This document shows, piece by piece, positions 12,734 through 19,876 of a stretch of DNA of 64,000 nucleotides. Source of the stretch: Chrysogorgia sp. JL179-B06 (Eukaryota; Cnidaria; Anthozoa; Scleralcyonacea; Chrysogorgiidae); assembly GCA_035772405.1 (NCBI GenBank), contig JAYKKM010000145.1, positions 1,337,001 through 1,401,000 on the forward strand. Direction: 5' to 3'. The position numbers were made by a program, and so were the translations under genes. A model generated the notes under the pieces. The model saw nothing but the letters and a program-made list of their open reading frames with translations. It was not told the DNA's origin and searched no databases. How positions within the stretch are numbered: position 1 is the first letter of the stretch; each line of letters begins with the position of its first letter.

Positions 12734-13395
12734 CCTTGCTTCCTTGTTTCCTTGTTTCCTTGCTTCCTTGCTTCCTTGCTTCCTTGCTTCCTTGCTTCCT
12801 TCCTTGCTACTGCTACTGCTACTACCTTGGACAAACATACGAAAATGGAAAAGCTGTGACTATATTGTGACTAAGCCGCTCACTCTTGCAACCAATCAAA
12901 ATACCGGAATGTAGGCTTGTGATCCCGCCGCTCCACTCGGTTAATCAGGAAAAAACTGTAAAGATATCTTCTGTACTTTTATCATTCCAATTTCCAAGTG
13001 GCAAAGCTTAACATCTTAATCAATATATTCATTTAATTAATTAACTCTAATTTATGTATTCATTCTAGGTCATGTTAGGAGGGAACCTGTTTCAAGATGA
13101 GTTTGGAGATCCTGACAAAGCAGATAAAGAGAAAATAAAGATCGAAGCACTTGATGCATTGCGGAATGCTCTTAATATTAAAGCTGAGCCAAGCAAAATC
13201 CACGTTTCTATTCATAAAGATTGTATTCCCCAATATTACGTTGGACACGGCGAGTTGCTTCGTTCAATTAGAAATTACGTCGCGAGAAACAACTTACCTC
13301 TCACTCTAATTGGCGCATGGTACGACGGTGTTGGATTAAATGATTGTATTCACCATTCCCAATCTAATGTCGACAAAATATTTGAAAATAAGTAG
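5545..13395 (+). CDS. PPOX: Protoporphyrinogen oxidase, exons 2 to last (5' exon missing)
   Basis: PPOX oxidises protoporphyrinogen IX to protoporphyrin IX, the penultimate step of heme synthesis, on the mitochondrial inner membrane using FAD. Four exons are inferred: 5545-5796, 7564-7708, 11875-12362 and 13069-13395, together 403 codons to the stop. All borders are AG..GT and the phases agree (0, 1, 0). Recognisable family segments are SAKNRFIF and LHKLPSDI (exon 1), MCRGIFAG (exon 2), ERWSLWTLENGLE and ADHVISSIP (exon 3), and VMLGG and CIPQYYVGH (exon 4). Animal PPOX is about 480 residues, so roughly 75 N-terminal residues with the Rossmann FAD motif are missing; I could not find them in 1-5544. 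The third intron holds a tetranucleotide array and the second is full of transposon debris. Confidence 0.9.
5860..6950. repeat. AT-rich tandem repeat in PPOX intron 1
   Basis: Array of a unit of about 21-22 bp, consensus AATATTACTAATATTTTATT with a shorter variant containing AATTTTTATT. It is interrupted at 5933-6378 by a TTAA-flanked miniature element. It lies wholly within the intron between the first two PPOX exons seen. Confidence 0.9.
5933..6378. mobile_element. TTAA-flanked miniature transposon, copy A
   Basis: A 438-bp element bounded by TTAA on both sides (5933-5936 and 6375-6378) with terminal inverted repeats of about 16 bp, CTCTTTCCTGTCCGGC at the left and its complement at the right. 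Removing it and one TTAA restores the uninterrupted 22-bp host repeat unit, so the insertion site is directly visible. TTAA targeting is the habit of piggyBac-type elements. It has no coding capacity. A second, inverted copy is at 43151-43605. Confidence 0.85.
7258..7279. repeat. (TAA)n microsatellite
   Basis: About seven AAT/TAA units in the PPOX intron. Confidence 0.9.
7709..8889. other. PPOX intron sequence
   Basis: No coding signal seen. Low-complexity TA-rich stretches (around 8375) and otherwise unique-looking intronic DNA. Confidence 0.5.
8890..9045 (+). pseudogene. hAT transposase C-terminal dimerisation fragment
   Basis: Plus-strand translation around 8897-8985 reads SNGSVERMFSSLKRIKTD, followed after a frameshift near 8975 by SDLMEIRVEG. 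This is the pattern of the C-terminal dimerisation region of hAT transposases (ER.FS.LK.IK...R). Stops and the frameshift make it a relic. It lies inside the large PPOX intron. Confidence 0.6.
9715..10005. repeat. Nested inverted repeat carrying tRNA-like sequence
   Basis: The arms 9715-9765 and 9945-10005 are complementary over about 50 bp (GATACATGGGCGATCGTCAA and complement). Each arm leads into a tRNA-like sequence, a complete one on the minus strand (9773-9845) and a deleted one on the plus strand (9905-9945). This looks like two head-to-head copies of a SINE inserted into the endonuclease relic. Confidence 0.6.
9773..9845 (-). repeat. tRNA-like sequence (tRNA-derived SINE)
   Basis: Minus strand has an A-box-like TGGCTCATTGG, a B box GGTTCGATTCC, a perfect D stem (GCTC/GAGC), a perfect T stem (ACAGG/CCTGT) and an acceptor stem with one C-A mismatch. 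The anticodon stem has a C-C mismatch and position 33 is C instead of the invariant T, which argues against a working tRNA. Two related copies nearby (9905-9945, 11010-11080) point to a repeat family. Confidence 0.55.
11010..11080 (+). repeat. tRNA-like sequence, second copy
   Basis: Plus-strand copy of the same family, with TAGCTCAATGG as A box and a B box damaged by a one-base deletion (ACGGTCGATTCC). The anticodon stem again carries a mismatch. It is probably the tRNA head of a SINE rather than a functional gene. Confidence 0.5.
11100..11874. other. PPOX intron sequence before exon 3
   Basis: No gene seen. Short fragments such as ACCATCTGACGG(G)AAT recur near 11573, 11727 and 11756. The acceptor TTTATTAG ends at 11874. 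Confidence 0.45.
12400..12815. repeat. CTTG/CTTC tetranucleotide array in PPOX intron
   Basis: About 400 bp of mixed TTGC and TTCC tetranucleotides with occasional TTTC, just 3' of a GTAAGT donor at 12363. Translations rich in Leu-Ala-Cys or Lys-Gln-Ala-Ser come from this array and are not genes. Confidence 0.95.
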
Positions 13396-14538
13396 GCAGC
13401 AATAGAGCTAGAACTTGGGATCAAGCAAACGGAAACGGTCCAAATTCTAAACAATTCCATCAGAATATTTACAATATGAAAAACAACAAAGGAAGATGGA
13501 TTTTCATGATGAGGAGATGAAGAGGAATTTTCATGATTAACCAACACTGTAGTCAACTTAAAAGGTTGACTGCAGCATGATTCGAACTCGAAACTTCGGG
13601 ATGCTTGATCGCTTCTCTACCAGTTGAGCTATAGAGTGACTGGGATCTCATTCTATTCTATGGATAATTTACTGAAATGCATAAGAAGTTCTCGTGATAT
13701 CTTAACACTTATCAACCTCATACCCAAACTCTGAGTGCGGGGTTGAACACTTATCCGTGAGGATAGCATGAGGAGGGCATGATATTCTATTTTTATAAAA
13801 TTTCTTTTATTTCAGTCATGCTTTCCCATACCATATTTCCCCCGAATACTTCGACGTTTGGTGGTGTCACCTCCCCCTCTCTCGTAGCGACGCCCCTGGT
13901 AGAGTGTCTCGATTCAAAATCAGGGTTACATAAAGAGAAATTTTCATGATTAACCATCTCAACTGCAGGTCGAGTTTCGGTACTGTGCAGGCCTGAATAT
14001 AATTTTTTGGAGCTCGCCGGACACGATGTCCGGCCACAGAGTAAATCGGCCGGACAAGACCACTTTTCTGTCGGACACGGTTTGTTAATTTTATCCCCGA
14101 ATCGTTTTAGCATGACACTGAAGCGTGCCGCACACAAATACATAATTTAGATGTCCAAAATTGCCAGTGTTATTACGATATATCTCTAACGTTACATAAG
14201 GTTTGCTTAATTATAAGACCTCGTTCGCGACCTTCAGCAAACTAACGCATTGTAATGCCAAGGGGAAACGTCATTGTTGGCAATGACGGACCAGTTGAGC
14301 AGTGCGAGAAATACCGTCTCGTCACCTTGAAACAAACTATTCGCATGTATTTTAATCTGGATAAATTTATTTACATTGATAACATTTCCGCTCGAATGAG
14401 TGAATGACGATCATAAAGCGGTTACAGGTCGTGACTGTGTTAACTGCGCATGGAATTCACACAATGCGTGATTCGTGGGGAAAATCATTTTGAGCCACAT
14501 GTCATGTGTACGTGGTCGATAAATATCAAAGTAGAATG
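13396..14538. other. PPOX 3' region and intergenic DNA
   Basis: The PPOX 3' untranslated region begins at 13396. A tRNA-like remnant is at about 13560-13640 on the minus strand (TAGCTCAACTGG and GTTCGAATC boxes, stems not preserved). Around 14020-14080 there are repeated GTCCGGC words. No convincing gene. Confidence 0.45.
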
Positions 14539-15129
14539 TACAGTGTGTACCAAAAAAAACTGAACCGGCATAAAATTAATTAACATTCCTTTCAAACAAC
14601 CTATTGTTACCTTGACACCTCTGAGCCACGGTGCGTAAAAAATATGGTTTTATACATCTCGGGCAATTAAGATAACTTTAAATGTATGCATGGTGAAAGT
14701 ATTTAAAAGCTTTTTCTCTTCTTGTCGCTTGGGCCAACACAATTATGTTCGTAACACTAAACCTTTTTTATTAATTATAATGCATGTAACAATAATTAAA
14801 TGATCAAGCGCCTTGTCCTTCAACGTGTCCACCATTTCTCGCAACATAAAGCATGGTTCGCCTTTGCATATCGCGCATCGCATTTCTAATAACGTCAGGC
14901 TGCTGTCGTAAAGCACTAACCTCGTCGACAATAAACACTCGTTGTTCAGTGGTAAGTTGAACCATTTTAATTTTAATCAAACTGATATGAATATATTTAA
15001 CATGTTTTTTTGCAGTTACGCTCCTTCATACGATTAGGAGTTATCTTAATTTCCCAGGTGTATAATACCGCGTTTTCAATTTCCCAGGAGTATAAGACCG
15101 TTTTCTAAGGGTTCAGTTTACACACTGTA
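14539..15129. mobile_element. Deleted Tc1/mariner-type element
   Basis: Inverted termini CAGTGTGTAC..CTGAACC (14541-14566) and complementary GGTTCAGTTTACACACTG (15110-15127) are flanked by TA on both sides, the target duplication of the Tc1/mariner superfamily. The 591-bp element keeps only the two ends of a transposase gene (see 14804-14965), so it is a non-autonomous deletion derivative. Confidence 0.7.
14804..14965 (-). pseudogene. Internally deleted transposase remnant, 53 codons
   Basis: An open frame of 53 codons starts MVQLTTEQRVFIV, like the helix-turn-helix start of some mariner-like transposases. It then jumps without a stop to RNAMRDMQRRTMLYV and ARNGGHVEGQGA, the typical last residues of such transposases. 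The whole DDE catalytic region is missing; the join is in frame, near residues 13-20. It cannot be a working transposase but could still be translated. Confidence 0.65.
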
Positions 15130-15171
15130 AAACTATAAATTCTAGTGCTTTCACGTCTCTGCTTGTTATAC

Positions 15172-15197
15172 CTGACGAAGAGGCGGTGCCTCGAAAC
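15172..15197 (+). other. Hammerhead-like core motif
   Basis: CTGACGA at 15172-15178 is followed by a GAGGC/GCCTC stem with a GGT loop and then GAAAC, matching the conserved core and stem II of hammerhead ribozymes as found in Penelope-like retroelements. Helix III would be minimal (AC/GT) and I could not find a convincing helix I, so activity is doubtful. It lies just left of the Polinton target microsatellite. Confidence 0.4.
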
Positions 15198-15235
15198 GTT
15201 GTAAATAAAGTTTTTATGCCGAGTTCCTCTTGTTC

Positions 15236-15251
15236 AATTTATATATATATA

Positions 15252-15282
<31 letters not shown>

Positions 15283-15295
15283 GTATATGTATATG
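15236..15295. repeat. TATATG microsatellite, Polinton target (left half)
   Basis: Tandem TA and TATATG units end exactly at the Polinton. Its last six bases (15290-15295, TATATG) match the six after the element's right end (33799-33804), giving the 6-bp target duplication typical of Polintons. Because the site is repetitive, the duplication alone would be weak evidence. Confidence 0.8.
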
Positions 15296-15696
15296 AGTAG
15301 TATAGCAACTAGGGCTGCGAGCTCAATCGACCTCAACCGTGAATATAAACACCAAAACGTCACCAAATTTGGCCAAGTCACGACTCGACAAATTTGGCGA
15401 TGTTTTGGTGTTTATATTCACGATTGACGTCGAATAAGCTCGCAGCCCTAGTTGCTATACTACTACAACGATCGTTAGTCAATCTAGACACCCTTCGCAC
15501 GTTTTCTACTAAATTGATGTCAAACACATGCGAGATTAGCGAAACAATACCAAATTTATACTAAATTTGACACCATTTCAGCCATATTTAAAAAAAAGAG
15601 AGTGTCGTTTCAAAATTCTCACAAATTACATTTAGGAAAAAATAGAAAGTGTCATTTCAACATTTTCGCGTGTTAAAAAATAAAATGTGGTACGAG
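15296..15696. repeat. Left terminal inverted repeat with tip palindrome
   Basis: By direct comparison it is identical to the reverse complement of 33398-33798. The outer 169 bp (15296-15464) are themselves an imperfect palindrome: arms of about 76 bp containing CTAGGGCTGCGAGCT and AATATAAACACCAAAAC, with a 17-nt centre, so each end could fold into a large hairpin. Beyond 15696 similarity drops sharply, though weaker homology continues for about 40 bp. Confidence 0.95.
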
Positions 15697-15699
15697 CGG

Positions 15700-15905
15700 T
15701 CTCACATATTAAAGAAAATAGAAAGTGTCATTTCAACATTTTCACAAATTTGTCAAATCACATTTAAAAAATAGAGAGCGCCGTCTTAACATTTTCACAA
15801 ATTTGTCAAATCACATTTAAAAAATAGAAAGTATTATTTCAACATTTTCACAAATTTGTCAAATCACATTTAAAAAAATAGTCATTTCAACATTTTTACA
15901 AATTT
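15700..15905. repeat. Subterminal direct repeats, about 55-60 bp
   Basis: Three to four imperfect tandem copies of a unit containing ATAGAAAGTGTCATTTCAAC and ACAAATTTGTCAAATCACAT, next to the left terminal repeat. The same words occur once inside the terminal repeat, suggesting expansion from it. A role in terminal protein or replication-factor binding is possible but not shown. Confidence 0.8.
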
Positions 15906-15986
15906 ATGTATCGTAAAAGTGTCTCACGCGTGATAAAATTGCCACCTGTTATGCAAATTAGGTTATTGCCACCTGTTAATAATAGA

Positions 15987-16499
15987 TTAGTCCGTTTGTT
16001 CACTATTTTCAGTGTTTGTTGCCTCTTTTCTAAAATGGTGATCGTACACATATTTCGACGTTGTGATTCCTCCCGACAGCAAGCCTAAGAAAGGCACGTA
16101 CGGCGTCACAATCGCGACAATGCTCTCAACGTCTTTCTTTAGTAGCGGGTCTTTTTGTAGTTCGTCGTTTAGTTCGTCAGGATTTTCAATAGCGTTCAAC
16201 CCATCTAGTAAGCTGGCGAATTTGCTGATTAACAAGTCGGTGAGAAAAGCGTTTGCGATCTCCATTCTCTTCAACTCGTATTGGCGCCATATCTTATCAA
16301 TAACTTTTGCGGACGCTTTTTTAATGTACGCTTCGGACTGACTCACCACACCATCACCAGACAGTCTAATAAGTTCAGATCTCCTAACGTCAATATTGTC
16401 TTCCACAGTTGAGGTGTCATCAGTCTCCTCAACTAACTCCTCAATCGTAGGATTTTCCTCACTTTTGCGTTTTACCATCACGCTATTACTTATACCCAT
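15987..16499 (-). CDS. Conserved small Polinton protein, unknown function
   Basis: A 170-residue protein, last gene of the leftward block, 3 bp after the ATPase. It has an acidic, Lys/Glu-rich N-terminus (residues 8-40), a charged helical middle (IKKASAKVIDKIWRQYE, KRMEIANAFLTDLLISK), and a hydrophobic segment near residues 128-148 (VAIVTPYVPFLGLLSGG) that could be a membrane or hairpin helix. It ends TENSEQTD, the same octapeptide that ends the PolB reading frame at the other side of the element. The arrangement recalls small helical proteins of other cnidarian Polintons; the function is not known to me. An alternative ATG seven codons downstream is possible. Confidence 0.8.
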   Translation of the reverse strand: MGISNSVMVKRKSEENPTIEELVEETDDTSTVEDNIDVRRSELIRLSGDGVVSQSEAYIKKASAKVIDKIWRQYELKRMEIANAFLTDLLISKFASLLDGLNAIENPDELNDELQKDPLLKKDVESIVAIVTPYVPFLGLLSGGITTSKYVYDHHFRKEATNTENSEQTD

Positions 16500-16502
16500 A
16501 TT

Positions 16503-17102
16503 TTATTGCGGAATAACAACTTCATGACTGTATGGGTAACGCAGCGAGATTTCGAGTCTAGCGTACTTATTATTTTTTAATGCGGTCACAATCGCCGACG
16601 ATTTTTCTCTGCTAATGTTTCCAAGGTAATCGTCGATAACGACCTTCATATCACTCCTACTTGGGCAGTAGAAGCAAACGAGCTTACTAATATTTTCTCT
16701 GTACGGTTTTGCGATCGACGTCAGTTGTTGTGTGATGACAATAACGCTCAGCGTAAAATGTCGCGCACTAAAAGCTAAGTTGACCAATTGACTAGTCCTA
16801 TTCTTAACATCTTGAGAGCTCGCACAGTCGTCCAACACAATCAGAGTGTTAGTGCCTTTAAAAACATTTGTTACACACTTGAGAACAGCGTCAACACTAT
16901 CCTGCGCGCAGTCTATCGCTAACACGTCAGGGTCGCGCACATATTTCCAATCTTGGTACGCTTTGTTCCACTCGAAAGTAGGACAAATCAACACAATGTA
17001 GTCAAATTTACTAAAGTACTCAGATTCCAATGTTTCCAACAAATAATGCGTCTTACCACAAGCTGTCATACCAACAATTAACATATTAAACGGAGTCTCC
17101 AT
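16503..17102 (-). CDS. DNA packaging ATPase (A32/FtsK-HerA-like)
   Basis: A 199-residue P-loop ATPase expected to pump genomic DNA into the capsid. Walker A is GMTACGKT at residues 11-18, close to the N-terminus as in Polinton and poxvirus A32-like ATPases. Walker B is TLIVLDDC around residues 86-93, and a polar ITQQ sensor-like motif follows near 123-126. The length is normal for Polinton ATPases. It starts at an ATG 15 bp after the major capsid stop, in the usual Polinton order MCP-ATPase. The small gene at 15987 follows directly. Confidence 0.93.
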   Translation of the reverse strand: METPFNMLIVGMTACGKTHYLLETLESEYFSKFDYIVLICPTFEWNKAYQDWKYVRDPDVLAIDCAQDSVDAVLKCVTNVFKGTNTLIVLDDCASSQDVKNRTSQLVNLAFSARHFTLSVIVITQQLTSIAKPYRENISKLVCFYCPSRSDMKVVIDDYLGNISREKSSAIVTALKNNKYARLEISLRYPYSHEVVIPQ

Positions 17103-17117
17103 TAACTCACGTTTGAT

Positions 17118-18356
17118 TTAATACTGGATTGATTGCAGCCCATTGTTCATGAAGTTGACCAACCCATCACTTATCACAAACACCCTGCACATGACATTTG
17201 CAGTCGTCACTTTTTTAGTGATTTCAAGAAGCACGCCAGATTGTGTGTTTACAATGTTCTTGCCAGTGGCGACATTGCGATTATCTTGAACGCTCCTCAA
17301 GTCAATGACCAACGCGAAGCCATCTTTATAGAACTTCTGTATGGTCATGAACTGAGCGTGTTCTTCACCCAACCCAAACAATCGTTTCGCTTCTGCATAG
17401 AACTTCGACTTTGGGATGCCTTGTGAGTACACACTATTTGGCACGCCTTCGATTGTGACTCTAACGCTCTCAATATTTGGGTAAAGAAACTCCTCACTGT
17501 CTGCTCGCACCTTATTCGTGAATAGCAACACAATTGCCTTCATGCTTTTTCTTGGTAGATTAACATTCTCGTTCACAATGGTCGTACCTTTATCCCATTC
17601 AGTGGTTTTCATCAACGTGATGTGCTCATATGACAAACTACGACCACTTGTATAGCCCGACGCTATTTCGTCAGCGAGCTCCTGATTATCAATCGTCTCA
17701 TACTCAAGCTCGAGGTTCTCCAGAGTGTATCCGCCCACAGCGCTACCGGATTGCGCCACCATGATGTCTGTGGCCTTCGGAAGTGTGATCACATACTGCA
17801 AGTTGTTGTTCATGCTAAAAGGAGCGTACAACCCGTGGTCGTTCATGATCTTGCCGAGCTTAATCCGCTGTTTCGTTCCAATCACACCAAACATTAACGC
17901 GTCGTTAACTTTAGCGACGTTTCCACTCGTCGCACCACTGTCATCCTTAGAAACTAGCTTTCTCAAGTTCTCACCACCAACACCATAGTCAATCATTTGG
18001 TCTCGCGCAGTAACACTTTCCCAAAGGTCGCGATAGACACCAGTGTAATTTTCCCCATTGTTGTCATACACAGTCTCCCCAGCTAGTTTCACAACAAGCT
18101 TCTCAACCAACAACTTGCTAACATTATTCAAGAACCAGCTTTTGGCGTTTGCATTCTTAAAGTCGAACACTAAACCCAACGATCCAGGCACCAAACAGCT
18201 ACTAACCTTAAGCTTTGGTATGTCAACGTAAAGTTCCTCACCAGGACTAACTTTATTGGGGTTCAACGTGATTACGTGTTGCGTTCTCACCCCTTTTATG
18301 CCACCCATGGTCGCTCGTCTAAAACCAGGGCTCAACTCTGCTGACGTGACGTTCAT
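17118..18356 (-). CDS. Major capsid protein, double jelly-roll
   Basis: A 412-residue protein matching Polinton major capsid proteins (the former PY) in length and context. It is expected to form trimeric capsomers of an icosahedral shell. Features are a beta-rich sequence with few charged helices, GGIKGVRTQHVITLNP near the N-terminus, SWFLNNVSKLLVEKLVVKLAGE around residues 72-93, which corresponds to the first jelly-roll, and a C-terminal half with KAIVLLFTNKVRADSEEFLYPNI (second jelly-roll). It sits between the 479-residue membrane protein and the ATPase. Assignment rests on sequence style and synteny, not on a structural comparison. Confidence 0.88.
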   Translation of the reverse strand: MNVTSAELSPGFRRATMGGIKGVRTQHVITLNPNKVSPGEELYVDIPKLKVSSCLVPGSLGLVFDFKNANAKSWFLNNVSKLLVEKLVVKLAGETVYDNNGENYTGVYRDLWESVTARDQMIDYGVGGENLRKLVSKDDSGATSGNVAKVNDALMFGVIGTKQRIKLGKIMNDHGLYAPFSMNNNLQYVITLPKATDIMVAQSGSAVGGYTLENLELEYETIDNQELADEIASGYTSGRSLSYEHITLMKTTEWDKGTTIVNENVNLPRKSMKAIVLLFTNKVRADSEEFLYPNIESVRVTIEGVPNSVYSQGIPKSKFYAEAKRLFGLGEEHAQFMTIQKFYKDGFALVIDLRSVQDNRNVATGKNIVNTQSGVLLEITKKVTTANVMCRVFVISDGLVNFMNNGLQSIQY

Positions 18357-18378
18357 ATACTTTACATATGTTTTGTCA

Positions 18379-19818
18379 CTACCGTTTTAGCTTGTAATAA
18401 TCATAAGCGAACCACGCAAGTACCACCGCGAGTACCCATAGATTTTGAGCCAACCAAGCGAGACCCTTTACACCCAACGTCAACATATTGTAAACTAAAT
18501 TAGCCAACCCAACAGCCCATGGACCCATCTTCGTTATCGCGTTCTTAACAGCCTGTGCGAATGACCTCGTAGCCATAGCGCCCCTCATAACAGCAGACCT
18601 CCCAGCGATAATAATAGTTGTTATAATCCCAGCCACTGAAATTGCCACAGCGCTCAACCCGACTACATTTTCTTTAGCCCATTCCTTGAATCTCTGAAAC
18701 CTGTCAATGTCGATCTCTTGTTGCTCTCTAACTTCCTCTACTTGTCGCTGCTCAATAGTTCTGTCTCTGGCTTGCTTGAGTCCTGACTCTCTTTCAACCA
18801 AACCAACGTGCTCTCGCTCTTCGTCGGGCGTGAGACCAGTTTGGTTAGTTTTTTTATCAAGCTTTGCCAATCTCCCACTCGTCTCATCTATCGTCTCTTG
18901 AAAGTGGTCTACCTGCGCTTGCAACGCACCATCGTCACCTGTTCTTGACTCAGGCACCACACTATCGCTTGGATTAACCACACCACTCAGATCACGGTTC
19001 TCGTCTGGTGATAACCCAGGTATGTCGTCGTGATCCACTCTTGTCTCAATCACTGGGAGGTCGTCTGAGGTCACTTCTGTTGTGACAACTGTTGTTTCTA
19101 CATTCTCAGGGATTTGACTAACTAACTTTTTGAACTGCTCGATCGCGTTTTTACTACTCGCGTCTTTACTGTAGATCAAACCTTTTTTCCTAGGTTTTAG
19201 AATTAGTTTGGGTTTTCCATATTTACCATCTTTGTTTATCGGTTTGAAAAGAATAACCCCTGAGTCCGTAACCTGCGACCTGTTGACTATTTTCCTTGAC
19301 GCGTCGTCTTGACCGAGTGCCTTTTTGCTTAATTTACGTATTTTCTTGTTTATTAGCTTGATTCTTTTTACGTTGTTTTCTGTTAGCTTTTTGTTGGATG
19401 CTTTTAGCTCGCCCAGCCTTCTCTCAATTTCTCTCTCCTCTTCAAAAGCTATACTAAAACTCTCGTCATTGACATCACCATATGACTCCTGCTCAACAAA
19501 CTCCACTGCAGGGACTTCTGTGTTGGTTCCCCTTATCGTCACCGTCTTACCATCATCAGTATCAATAAATGACGTCTCTTTTTGCCCACCTCGCCTCACG
19601 TCTAGCTCACTCAGTATCTTTTTCGCTAAGTCTTGATAGTCGTTGTAATTAACACGAACGTCTTCCGGCATGTTGTCTTCAGTGTACTTACCGTACATGC
19701 CTTCAATAACGTCTTCAACATCGACGAGCGTCTTTTCTAATTGCTCATTACTCATGTCTTCGTACTTATTGAGGGTTTCCATCTCGATCTCGTCAAAAAC
19801 TTCCCCACCTTCAGCCAT
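18379..19818 (-). CDS. Membrane protein, long paralogue of a tandem pair
   Basis: A 479-residue protein of unknown function. The first 380 residues are hydrophilic, acidic and probably coiled-coil (REIERRLGELKASNKKLTE; VEEVREQQEIDIDRFQRF). The last 95 are hydrophobic, with likely membrane segments at about 385-406 and 450-472 separated by RSFAQAVKNA and KMGPWAVGLANLVY. The last 130 residues and the N-terminal KYEDMSNEQLEKTL are closely matched by the adjacent 335-residue protein, so the two arose by tandem duplication; the extra 140 residues here include a Lys-rich stretch. It is probably a virion or membrane-remodelling protein, because it lies between the integrase and the capsid gene. Confidence 0.8.
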   Translation of the reverse strand: MAEGGEVFDEIEMETLNKYEDMSNEQLEKTLVDVEDVIEGMYGKYTEDNMPEDVRVNYNDYQDLAKKILSELDVRRGGQKETSFIDTDDGKTVTIRGTNTEVPAVEFVEQESYGDVNDESFSIAFEEEREIERRLGELKASNKKLTENNVKRIKLINKKIRKLSKKALGQDDASRKIVNRSQVTDSGVILFKPINKDGKYGKPKLILKPRKKGLIYSKDASSKNAIEQFKKLVSQIPENVETTVVTTEVTSDDLPVIETRVDHDDIPGLSPDENRDLSGVVNPSDSVVPESRTGDDGALQAQVDHFQETIDETSGRLAKLDKKTNQTGLTPDEEREHVGLVERESGLKQARDRTIEQRQVEEVREQQEIDIDRFQRFKEWAKENVVGLSAVAISVAGIITTIIIAGRSAVMRGAMATRSFAQAVKNAITKMGPWAVGLANLVYNMLTLGVKGLAWLAQNLWVLAVVLAWFAYDYYKLKR

Positions 19819-19876
19819 ATTACATTAGCTCACATTTTGAATATCGCTCTCTGACTCCCACGAATCACATTTGCTT
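19819..19876 (-). pseudogene. Relic of integrase 3' end between the paralogues
   Basis: This 58-bp spacer, read on the minus strand, encodes a decayed copy of the integrase C-terminus: DSW..ESDIQNV followed by a stop, matching NSWIPESDIQNV-stop of the integrase at 20891. It shows that the duplicated unit was [integrase tail + membrane protein gene]. Confidence 0.8.

Noticed and set aside
12382..12870. Open frames rich in Leu-Ala-Cys or Lys-Gln-Ala-Ser
   Set aside because: Products of the CTTG/CTTC microsatellite in a PPOX intron; the PPOX frame itself ends at the splice donor at 12363.
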